A stretch of 8,293 nucleotides of DNA from positions 1-8,293 of the forward strand of contig JAOZRC010000213.1 of the NCBI GenBank assembly GCA_029940345.1, given 5' to 3'. Shown here one piece after another: positions 1 through 6,374 of the stretch; position 1 is the first letter of the stretch, and each line of letters starts with the position of its first letter. Origin of the DNA: Desulfobacterales bacterium (GTDB lineage: Bacteria; Desulfobacterota; Desulfobacteria; Desulfobacterales; JAUCGF01). Both the position numbers and the translations under genes were made by a program. The notes below the pieces were generated by a model. The model made no database searches, had not been told where the DNA came from, and saw nothing but the letters and a program-made list of their open reading frames with translations.

Positions 1-4
1 TTCC

Positions 5-57
5 GGAGTGCAAACCACAGTTTGCGATGCTGTGACGCAAACTGTGGTTTGCACTCC
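5..57. repeat. Perfect 22-bp inverted repeat (long hairpin) with 9-nt loop
   Basis: Positions 5-26 are the exact reverse complement of 36-57, with the loop at 27-35. The arms begin GGAGTGCAAACC and end GGTTTGCACTCC. The right arm is followed on the plus strand by TTTTCTG, a short T run, so it could terminate a transcript entering from the left. The arm is longer than most terminators and more like a mobile palindromic repeat. The 10-mer TTCCGGAGTG at 1-10 recurs at 7756-7765, where it again opens an inverted repeat closing in CACTCC, which supports a dispersed repeat family. The left flank is cut by the window edge. Confidence 0.85.
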
Positions 58-211
58 TTTTCTGAAAATGGGTAAGTATTTTGTCCCCATTCCTTACACG
101 TAGGGGGAGTGAACGGTTACATCGGGATGTTTTATTTTGGATGTTTCAATTTAAGACAACTATATCGTTTTGATGCAATTCCATAGCGTAATTATTTAGC
201 AATACTCGGAT

Positions 212-242
212 TTGCGTTCCCGAACCGGATTCGGGAACGCAA
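212..242 (-). terminator. Perfect 13-bp hairpin just past the oxidoreductase stop codon
   Basis: Positions 212-224 (TTGCGTTCCCGAA) pair perfectly with 230-242 around the 5-nt loop CCGGA. The hairpin starts 9 nt beyond the stop codon of the minus-strand oxidoreductase gene, where a terminator is expected. Read on the minus strand the stem is followed by ATCCGAG, not a T run, so it is not a canonical intrinsic terminator. It may protect the 3' end of the mRNA, act with a factor, or be another intergenic palindrome. Confidence 0.6.
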
Positions 243-251
243 TCACCCTTG

Positions 252-1988
252 CTACCAGTTAAAAACTTCATCCAACTCTTCATCCGTTACACTGAAAGTG
301 ACATTATGGGGTGCCAATTTTTCATTTTTGAAGAATTCAGGCAAACGGTCGTGTTGTGATGTAAAACCGGCCTTTTTATTAAAATCTCTTTCCTTTGTCA
401 AAACAGACTTGCCCAATGCGGTGACATCATCGGCCGTCATGTTCTGATCGTAAAAGCCACCGAGAATATCAACCAAAGCCTGAAACGTTTCCGGTTGATC
501 CAAAATGGCGAACGCGATAAATAAACACATACCGGTGGAATCGATCGCTGCCGTGGCAATCTGAAGGTTGCGCGACAGTTCAATCTGGCCCTCCCCTTTT
601 AGGGGATCAACACTTCCGCCAACCCCAAGAAGATTGGTTGCCACCGCATAACCGGCGGTGTGGTCACCGCCCATCGGGCTTGTCGCGTAGGTCACCCCAA
701 TACCTTGCACCGCACGCGGATCGTAGGCTGGCAATGCCTGCCCTTTAACTACGGGAACTCTTTCAACGCCAAACACTTTGCCCGTGACCGCGGCGCCATT
801 GCCTAAAATTCGGCCAAGATCAGATCCTTTGCCTACTTCCTTAACCAGATTGATAGCCGCTTCAGCATCGCCAAATTGGGCGTATCCGGCCTCCATCATC
901 ACACCGATGGTGGCGCCCATTTCAATGGTGTCTACCCCGAAATCATCATCCATACGATCCATCTTGGCAATGGCGTCCAGGTCATCAATGCCGCAGTTGC
1001 CGCCGTGGGCCCAGACCGTTTCATATTCCGGTTGTTTGGTTAAAAAATTACCATCTTTATCATTGTAGATTCCTGAACAACGAATGACGCATCCTTTGTG
1101 GCAGCCATGCGTCGCCAGCCCGCCACGCGCGATTTCGGTTTCCGCCTGTGTTTCACCACTGATCTTAGACGCGCCGTCAAAGGAGCCTGTACTGAAATTA
1201 TTTGTCGGATAACCGCCCGCTTCACTAACCACATTGGTTAAAACATTGGTACCGTAAGCGGGGAGCCCTTCCCCGCAAACCGGATGTTTGCGAAGTCCTT
1301 CGGTGAACAGCTTGTTTGCGGCTTTAAATTTTTCAATATTTTCAGGTGTCCGTTTTTCCAAGCCTTCATCATCCAAAACAATCGCTTTGACACATTTAGA
1401 TCCCATTACAGCGCCTACGCCGCCGCGTCCGGCATGGCGTGTCGGTCGCAATTCCATATCGGTAAAAGCGATCGTGGCGGCGCTCATTTTTCTTTCACCT
1501 GCGGGTCCGATCGTAATACAGGCGATTGAATCTCCGTATTCCGCTTTCAGTTTTTCAACAGTATCATAGTTGCCTAATAATTTCAAACTGTTATCAGGAA
1601 CAATCTGAACACCATCTTTATTGATAAGGACTTTATAGAGGGTGTCATCCGCGGGTCGGCCTTCAAGTATGATAGCAGCATATCCAAGCCGAGCTAAAAC
1701 CTGGGCACCCTGACCACCCGAATTCGATTCTTTGATTCCTCCCGTTAAAGGGCTTTTGCATCCCACTGACATTCGTCCGGACATGACAGCGGCGCTTCCG
1801 CTTAACATTCCCGGCGCAATAACCAGCTTATTATCCGCTCCCAACGGATGGCAAAGCGGCGGCACCTCCGTGGAAACAATCGTCGAAGTCATCGCGCGGC
1901 CGCCCAGGCCGGCGTAATCACCCAAAGGCTCTTCGCTAAAACCAGGTCCCCCTTGCGCGCCGACATTAATTCGTAAAATTTTGTCCAT
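252..1988 (-). CDS. aor: Tungsten-dependent aldehyde:ferredoxin oxidoreductase family protein
   Basis: This 578-residue cytoplasmic enzyme belongs to the AOR family, which binds a tungsten (sometimes molybdenum) bis-pyranopterin and one 4Fe-4S cluster. Members oxidise aldehydes to carboxylic acids with ferredoxin, or run in reverse. The N-terminal pterin-binding domain spans about residues 1-205 and includes the conserved stretch GRGGVGAVMGSK (187-198). The cluster ligands are visible as Cys296, Cys300 and Cys304 (CHKGCVIRC) plus Cys488 in DSTGMCLF. EYET (321-324) and YATSPMGGDH (434-443) match conserved active-site regions. Length is close to, slightly below, the roughly 605 residues of the archaeal prototype, and the frame is intact. 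The ATG at 1988 is preceded on the minus strand by a strong GGGAGGGG ribosome binding site. No MoaD-like, ferredoxin or NADH-oxidising partner gene lies beside it. The family call is secure; the aldehyde substrate cannot be read from the sequence. Confidence 0.95.
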   Translation of the reverse strand: MDKILRINVGAQGGPGFSEEPLGDYAGLGGRAMTSTIVSTEVPPLCHPLGADNKLVIAPGMLSGSAAVMSGRMSVGCKSPLTGGIKESNSGGQGAQVLARLGYAAIILEGRPADDTLYKVLINKDGVQIVPDNSLKLLGNYDTVEKLKAEYGDSIACITIGPAGERKMSAATIAFTDMELRPTRHAGRGGVGAVMGSKCVKAIVLDDEGLEKRTPENIEKFKAANKLFTEGLRKHPVCGEGLPAYGTNVLTNVVSEAGGYPTNNFSTGSFDGASKISGETQAETEIARGGLATHGCHKGCVIRCSGIYNDKDGNFLTKQPEYETVWAHGGNCGIDDLDAIAKMDRMDDDFGVDTIEMGATIGVMMEAGYAQFGDAEAAINLVKEVGKGSDLGRILGNGAAVTGKVFGVERVPVVKGQALPAYDPRAVQGIGVTYATSPMGGDHTAGYAVATNLLGVGGSVDPLKGEGQIELSRNLQIATAAIDSTGMCLFIAFAILDQPETFQALVDILGGFYDQNMTADDVTALGKSVLTKERDFNKKAGFTSQHDRLPEFFKNEKLAPHNVTFSVTDEELDEVFNW

Positions 1989-2177
1989 CGTGTTCCCCTC
2001 CCTTTAATTTTAGTGTGATAATAATTATTTGCGATTACCTTTTGATAGTTTGTTCTCCACGGCGTAAAGTTTAAAGCTACTTCATAATATTCTGAAATTA
2101 TAACATATTATATTCATCCCGTTCGAAATTGAAATTTACAAAGTCAATGTCATATTTTTCAGTGCGTGTGCTTTCAG

Positions 2178-2197
2178 TAACTTACAATAACTTACAA
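2178..2197. repeat. Tandem 10-bp direct repeat
   Basis: TAACTTACAA occurs twice head to tail with no spacer and no mismatch. The period is close to one helical turn, which suits a protein binding two half-sites on one DNA face. It lies just downstream of the predicted oxidoreductase start point, so it could be an operator. Chance slippage in AT-rich DNA explains it equally well. Confidence 0.6.
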
Positions 2198-2218
2198 CTG
2201 ACGATTAATCTTATAACC

Positions 2219-2247
2219 TATATAATTGGTGTAGTAAACATCGTCAA
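2219..2247 (-). promoter_or_regulatory. aor: Predicted sigma70-type promoter for the oxidoreductase gene
   Basis: Read on the minus strand there is TTGACG (2247-2242), a 17-nt spacer, then TATATA (2224-2219). The -35 matches TTGACA at five of six positions and the spacer is ideal. Transcription would start near 2211-2213, giving a 5' untranslated leader of roughly 220 nt before ATG 1988. The region is AT-rich, so closer promoters remain possible. Confidence 0.5.
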
Positions 2248-2361
2248 CTAATAATTGGGATATAAAATGTAAAAAAAATAGCTTAGATAGCCAATGCTTT
2301 ACGATCTGGCCTTGATTTTTCTTTTTCAGTTACTATTTTTTAGGTTTTTAGAAATGGTATT

Positions 2362-2376
2362 CGATTATATTAATCG
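2362..2376. promoter_or_regulatory. Small palindrome upstream of the ABC operon
   Basis: CGATTA and TAATCG form a perfect 6-bp inverted repeat around TAT, with two further pairs beyond one mismatch. It lies about 80 nt before the operon's first start codon, in DNA that also contains -10-like hexamers (TATATT, TATAAA). It could be a dimeric regulator's operator, but AT-rich palindromes of this size also arise by chance. Confidence 0.35.
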
Positions 2377-2394
2377 TATAAATTTTTGTGAAAT

Positions 2395-2411
2395 GAACCG
2401 CTATCCGGTTC
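2395..2411. promoter_or_regulatory. GAACCG/CGGTTC inverted repeat before the ABC operon
   Basis: GAACCG (2395-2400) and CGGTTC (2406-2411) are a perfect 6-bp inverted repeat with a 5-nt gap. CGGTTC occurs a third time at 2427-2432. The group lies 20-60 nt before the ATPase start codon, a location suited to an operator or a leader hairpin. No regulator family can be assigned. Confidence 0.35.
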
Positions 2412-2441
2412 GGATTGTAAAACGTTCGGTTCACAACGATT

Positions 2442-2446
2442 GGGAG
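2442..2446 (+). promoter_or_regulatory. Ribosome binding site fixing the ATPase start at 2455
   Basis: GGGAG stands 8 nt before ATG 2455, in the context GGGAGAAACTGACATG. The next gene has nearly the same leader, GAGGAGAACTGACATG, before its ATG at 3405. This likeness supports ATG 2455 over the in-frame TTG at 2440, which overlaps the Shine-Dalgarno itself. Confidence 0.8.
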
Positions 2447-2454
2447 AAACTGAC

Positions 2455-3393
2455 ATGATTCATGTCGAAAATCTGACGAAGTATTATGACAAATTCTGCG
2501 CCGTAGACAGAATCAATCTGGACATCGCCAAAGGTGAAATTATTGGCCTGTTAGGTCCCAACGGCGCCGGTAAAACCACCACTTTACGGATGCTCACTGG
2601 CTATTTCAAACCGACCTCCGGCGATATACACGTAAAAGACCTGGCCATTGACGACCATCCGTTAGAGATCAAAAAAATGATGGGGTATCTTCCGGAATCG
2701 GCGCCTTTGTATCACAGTATGCTGGTGTACGACTATCTGGATTACATTGCGCGGATTCGGGGGCTTAACGGTGACAAAAAGCTGGCGCGTATCCGCAAAC
2801 TCGCAGATCTGTGCGGAATGGGCGGCATCATGCACAATACGGTCAGCGAGCTTTCCAAAGGATTGAAGCAGCGGGTGGGATTGGCGCACGCCATGATGAC
2901 CGATCCTGAGATTCTGATTTTAGATGAACCCACATCCGGTTTGGACCCGAACCAGATTGCTGAAATTCGGGAAATTATCCGCCAAATCGGCCGTGAAAAA
3001 ACCGTTATTCTTTCCACCCATATTTTGAGTGAAGCCGAAGCGACCTGCGATCGTATTGTTATTATTAATAAAGGTAAGATTATTGCGGATGGCAGCACCC
3101 AAGACCTGAAACAGGCTGCCACAAAAGAACGGTTTATCCGCATCTCGCTTTTGGATGCGCCGTTCGATGAAGCGGATGCGCTTATCAGTCCCATTGATGG
3201 GGTTAAACGGGTTGAACAATTAAACAGCGCGGATAATGGCCGCCTTGATCTCAGATTGACCTGCCGTTCTGAAAGCGATCTTAGAAAAAATATTTATCAG
3301 GCGATTAAAGCAACTGACTGGATACTGGTGGAAATGCATCAGGAAACCAAGACCCTGGAAACCATTTTCCGTGAACTGACCAAAGAGAACTGA
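2455..3393 (+). CDS. ABC transporter ATP-binding protein, GldA-like
   Basis: This 312-residue cytoplasmic ATPase powers the permease encoded next to it. All nucleotide-binding motifs are present from the ATG at 2455: Walker A GPNGAGKTT (34-42), signature LSKGLKQR (133-140), Walker B ILILDEP (153-159, catalytic Glu158) and switch His189 in STH. The usual Q-loop glutamine is replaced by Glu81 in GYLPESAPLY, a pattern typical of GldA and related ABC-2 exporter ATPases. Residues after about 220 form the C-terminal extension common in this group. It is the first gene of a four-gene operon, 11 nt before the permease. GldA, GldF and GldG were named for Bacteroidetes gliding, but homologues occur widely in non-gliding bacteria, so no motility role is claimed. 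The role as an ABC-2 ATPase is secure; the substrate is unknown. Confidence 0.95.
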   Translation: MIHVENLTKYYDKFCAVDRINLDIAKGEIIGLLGPNGAGKTTTLRMLTGYFKPTSGDIHVKDLAIDDHPLEIKKMMGYLPESAPLYHSMLVYDYLDYIARIRGLNGDKKLARIRKLADLCGMGGIMHNTVSELSKGLKQRVGLAHAMMTDPEILILDEPTSGLDPNQIAEIREIIRQIGREKTVILSTHILSEAEATCDRIVIINKGKIIADGSTQDLKQAATKERFIRISLLDAPFDEADALISPIDGVKRVEQLNSADNGRLDLRLTCRSESDLRKNIYQAIKATDWILVEMHQETKTLETIFRELTKEN

Positions 3394-3404
3394 GGAGAAC
3401 TGAC

Positions 3405-4109
3405 ATGCCGCAAGCGATTCATATTTTGACCAAAGAAGTGAACGATTACTTTATCACGCCGATCGCTTATATCGTTATATCCATCTTTTTGTTAATTACC
3501 GGATGGTTTTTTTTCACAACTTTTTTCCTTTACAATCAGGCTGATTTGCGTCAATTTTTTAACCTGTTGCCGATCATTTTTGCCTTTGTCATTCCGGCAA
3601 TTACCATGAAACTGTTTGCCGAAGAAGTCAACGTCGGCTCTTATGAGGTGCTCATTACGCTGCCGGTTACGATGAATGACATTATCATCGGAAAATTCCT
3701 TGCCGCGGTTGTGTTTCTTGCCGCCTGCCTGATTCCCACGTTGGCGTATCCGATCTTTATCACCTTTATGGGCCAATTGGACTGGGGGCCGGTGATCGCC
3801 GGTTACGCTGGCGCCATTTTGTTAGGAGGCGCTTTTGCAGCGGTGGGCCTGTTCGCATCATCACTGACGCGCAACCAAATTATTGCGTTTATCGTCGGCA
3901 TGGTGATCTGCTTCGCACTGACCACGATTGATAAAATGTTATTTTTCTTTCCCCAGGTACTGTTGAGCGTCATTGGCTATCTCGGCGCTGATTATCATTT
4001 TCAGAATATCTCCAAAGGCGTCATCGATTCGCGTGATATTCTCTATTTTGGCAGTGTTATCTTTATCGGTCTTTACGGCGCGCATCTTGCCATGCGATCC
4101 CGAAATTAA
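3405..4109 (+). CDS. ABC-2 type permease subunit, GldF-like
   Basis: This 234-residue inner-membrane protein is the translocation subunit for the preceding ATPase. Hydrophobic segments at about 20-41, 53-70, 93-121, 130-151, 157-176 and 212-230 give the six-helix ABC-2 permease pattern. Family-typical stretches include KEVNDYFITPIAYIV (10-24), FAEEVNVGSYEVLITLPV (71-88) just before the third helix, SSLTRNQIIAFI (152-163) and YHFQNISKGVIDSRDILYF (197-215). The amphipathic N terminus before helix 1 is usual in this fold. ATG 3405 has a GAGG/GGAG ribosome binding site directly after the ATPase stop codon, so the two are probably translationally coupled. No second permease gene is present, suggesting a homodimer or partnership with the membrane-anchored GldG-like protein. 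The substrate cannot be read from the sequence. Confidence 0.93.
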   Translation: MPQAIHILTKEVNDYFITPIAYIVISIFLLITGWFFFTTFFLYNQADLRQFFNLLPIIFAFVIPAITMKLFAEEVNVGSYEVLITLPVTMNDIIIGKFLAAVVFLAACLIPTLAYPIFITFMGQLDWGPVIAGYAGAILLGGAFAAVGLFASSLTRNQIIAFIVGMVICFALTTIDKMLFFFPQVLLSVIGYLGADYHFQNISKGVIDSRDILYFGSVIFIGLYGAHLAMRSRN

Positions 4110-4113
4110 GGAG
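4108..4113 (+). promoter_or_regulatory. Ribosome binding site fixing the GldG-like start at 4120
   Basis: AAGGAG overlaps the permease stop codon (TAA 4107-4109) and lies 6 nt before ATG 4120. The frame stays open back to an ATG at 3973, but that extension runs through the permease gene and would put 49 extra residues before the membrane anchor. The strong site and the normal N terminus support 4120. Confidence 0.85.
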
Positions 4114-4119
4114 TGCGAT

Positions 4120-6339
4120 ATGAAATTTTTTTTTGGTAAATATTTAAAATTGTTTATTTATATGATTGTTGTGGTGCTGATCAATTTGGTTGGTGCGACC
4201 CTGTTTTTCAGGCTTGATCTGACTGAAAATAATCTCTACACCCTTTCCCAAGGAAGTCAGAAAGTTGTTTCAACGCTTTCGGAACCCTTGACAATCAATG
4301 TCTTTTTCACCAAAGACCTTCCCGCGCCCCACAACAACACCGAACGCTATCTTCATGACCTTCTTGAAGAATACGCTCGCAATGGCAACCGCTTTTTTAA
4401 CTACCGGTTTTTTGATGTTGATCCCGAATCCGAAGGCGTGAGCGCAAAAACCCGTGAAAACCGTGAAATTGCCAATAATTACGGGATTCATCCGATTCAA
4501 ATTCAATTGATCGAAAAAGATCAGGTCAAGTTTTCCAAAGCGTATATGGGGCTTGTTATCATCCACGGCGATCAGATTGAACGCATCCCCACGATTACAA
4601 CGACCGAAGGCTTGGAATACAAGCTGACAACCGCGATTCAGAAGCTGAATAATAAAGTCAGCGCTTTGCTGAATCTGACTGAAAAAATCAATGTCACCCT
4701 TTATATGTCATCGGCGTTAAAACAGGTGGCACCTTACATGGGACTCAAAGAGTTGTCCCAATACCCGCAGGAAGTTGAAAAAATTGTTGAAAAACTCAAT
4801 TCCAAAACGTATGGAAAACTTGCATACACATACATAGATCCGACGGCTGAACAAATTCCGGCTGCGAAACTGGAAAAATATCATCTCACGGCCCTGAAAT
4901 GGCCGGCGATTCAAAAAGCGAACATTCCGGCAGGAAATGGCGTTATCGGCATGGTCATGTCATACAGCGCTAAAGTTTTGGAAATACCCCTTCTTAAAGT
5001 TTTTCGCATACCGATCATTGGCACCCAGTATGATCTGACTGAAATCAGCCATTTGGAAGAACTTATCAGTGATAATTTGGAATCACTGGTGGATATCAAC
5101 GAAAAACTCGGCTATCTGGCCGATCATGGCGCTTTGACAATGTCAGCCTTTGCCGCTCCCATGGGGATGCGGCAACCGCAAGGAGCGACCGAGTTGGCCA
5201 AACTGCTTGGCCATAACTACTCTTTAACCCCTGTCAACCTCAAAGATGACGGTGTGCCCGAAGGTCTCGGATGCCTGATCATTGCACGTCCGACTGAAAA
5301 ATTTTCCGATTACGAACTTTGGCAAATTGACCAGGCGCTCATGCGCGGAACCAACCTGATGCTCTTGCCGGACCCCTTTAATGAAGTGACACCGCCCCGA
5401 CAGCAGCAGTTTAATATGCAGGGACCCATGTTTATCCCTGCTGATACCGGATTGGATAAACTCCTGGCACACTGGGGCGTCAACATCAACCAAGCGCTGG
5501 TGATGGATAAAAACTGCTATAAACAACGGCTTCAACAACAATTCGGCGGCGGCGAGTCTGCGCTTTATTTTGCGCCCATCATAAAAAATAATAACATTAA
5601 TCGCGACCTTCCTTTTATGAATAACATCAAAGGCATGGTGGCTCTGAAAATTGCGCCGTTAGAACTGGATCAAAAACAGCTTGAGGCGAACAAAATAACG
5701 GCCCACCGACTGTTTGCATCATCTTCGGAATCATGGGAAATGCGCGGCCGCATCAATCTCAACCCGATGTTTATCCGACCGCCTGCCGATGAAAAAGAGT
5801 TCGCCAAAATGCCTCTGGCGTATTTGCTGGAAGGTGAGTTCACTTCCTATTTTAAAGGAAAACCCGTTCCTGAAAAACCAGCGGATAAAAAAGATGAAGA
5901 CGCCTCTGAAGATAAGGATAAGACGGATGCAACCAAACCGGAGGATGAAGCCAAAGCGAATAAAGATAAAAAGACCGGCCCCGATTTGTCTGAAATTGAA
6001 AGTCAGGGCCGTTTCCTGGAAAAAAGCCCGCGTGCGAAGATATTTATCATGGCGTCATCCGAAATGCTCAAAGATAATGTCATCGATCCGGAAGGCCAAA
6101 GTCCCAATGCAATGTTTATCCTGAATGTGATCGATGCGTTAAACAATCGCGCCGACATCGCTGCCATGCGAAGCAAAGTACAACGCTTTAACCCGCTTAA
6201 CGAAACCGGCCCCGGACTGAAAACATTCACCAAAGCCTTTAATATTGCCGGACTACCGATCCTGGTCATTCTTTTTGGTTTGTTTACCTGGTTTCGGCGC
6301 CATTCCCGTAAAAAACAACTTCAGATGCTTTTTCCCTAA
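4120..6339 (+). CDS. GldG-family ABC transporter auxiliary protein
   Basis: This 739-residue membrane-anchored protein is the auxiliary component of the ATPase-permease pair. A hydrophobic helix at about 10-30 anchors the N terminus. It is followed by the family-typical LTENNLYTLSQGSQKVVSTL (34-53) and a large, presumably extracytoplasmic ABC_transp_aux-type domain. TTEGLEYKLTTAIQKL (161-176) is another conserved-looking stretch. A strongly charged Lys/Glu/Asp-rich segment at about 583-622 looks disordered and precedes a last folded block. A second hydrophobic helix at about 706-725 is followed by a short basic tail (RRHSRKKQ), placing that tail in the cytoplasm. The two-helix layout with a big domain between matches GldG. 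The start is 10 nt after the permease stop. Biochemical function is not established for the family; substrate capture or coupling to the envelope is a reasonable guess only. Confidence 0.9.
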   Translation: MKFFFGKYLKLFIYMIVVVLINLVGATLFFRLDLTENNLYTLSQGSQKVVSTLSEPLTINVFFTKDLPAPHNNTERYLHDLLEEYARNGNRFFNYRFFDVDPESEGVSAKTRENREIANNYGIHPIQIQLIEKDQVKFSKAYMGLVIIHGDQIERIPTITTTEGLEYKLTTAIQKLNNKVSALLNLTEKINVTLYMSSALKQVAPYMGLKELSQYPQEVEKIVEKLNSKTYGKLAYTYIDPTAEQIPAAKLEKYHLTALKWPAIQKANIPAGNGVIGMVMSYSAKVLEIPLLKVFRIPIIGTQYDLTEISHLEELISDNLESLVDINEKLGYLADHGALTMSAFAAPMGMRQPQGATELAKLLGHNYSLTPVNLKDDGVPEGLGCLIIARPTEKFSDYELWQIDQALMRGTNLMLLPDPFNEVTPPRQQQFNMQGPMFIPADTGLDKLLAHWGVNINQALVMDKNCYKQRLQQQFGGGESALYFAPIIKNNNINRDLPFMNNIKGMVALKIAPLELDQKQLEANKITAHRLFASSSESWEMRGRINLNPMFIRPPADEKEFAKMPLAYLLEGEFTSYFKGKPVPEKPADKKDEDASEDKDKTDATKPEDEAKANKDKKTGPDLSEIESQGRFLEKSPRAKIFIMASSEMLKDNVIDPEGQSPNAMFILNVIDALNNRADIAAMRSKVQRFNPLNETGPGLKTFTKAFNIAGLPILVILFGLFTWFRRHSRKKQLQMLFP

Positions 6340-6374
6340 TTTGCGTTTATTCGGACTACAAAAAAGGTGATACC

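Larger units (their letters stand above)
1989..2454. other. Divergent, AT-rich intergenic region
   Basis: About 466 bases separate the divergently transcribed oxidoreductase gene and the ABC operon, with no convincing gene inside. The region must hold the control signals for both. It contains a sigma70-like minus-strand promoter (2219-2247), a tandem 10-bp repeat (2178-2197), palindromes at 2362-2376 and 2395-2411, and the ribosome binding sites of both flanking genes. Two TATAAT hexamers on the minus strand around 2098-2116 lack a convincing -35 partner. No clear -35/-10 pair was found for the plus-strand operon. Confidence 0.7.

Noticed and set aside
1..57. CRISPR repeat or tRNA-like fold
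   Set aside because: It is a single palindrome with no regular repeat-spacer units and no cloverleaf; nothing else in the window repeats at even spacing.
66..110. TTTGTCCCCATT and a weak GTAAG/CTTAC inverted repeat
   Set aside because: It recalls the GTCCCC motifs near REP-associated transposase repeats, but the arms are only 5 bp and no second copy is in the window.
2440..2454. TTG-initiated 5-residue extension of the ABC ATPase
   Set aside because: The TTG overlaps the GGGAG ribosome binding site that serves ATG 2455, and the next gene uses the same leader pattern before its ATG.
2742..3194. 150-codon minus-strand reading frame opposite the ATPase gene
   Set aside because: It is a shadow of the clearly coding ATPase frame, with no family resemblance or ribosome binding site.
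3973..4119. 49-residue upstream extension of the GldG-like gene
   Set aside because: It lies wholly inside the permease gene in another frame and would precede a normal membrane anchor; ATG 4120 has a strong AAGGAG site.
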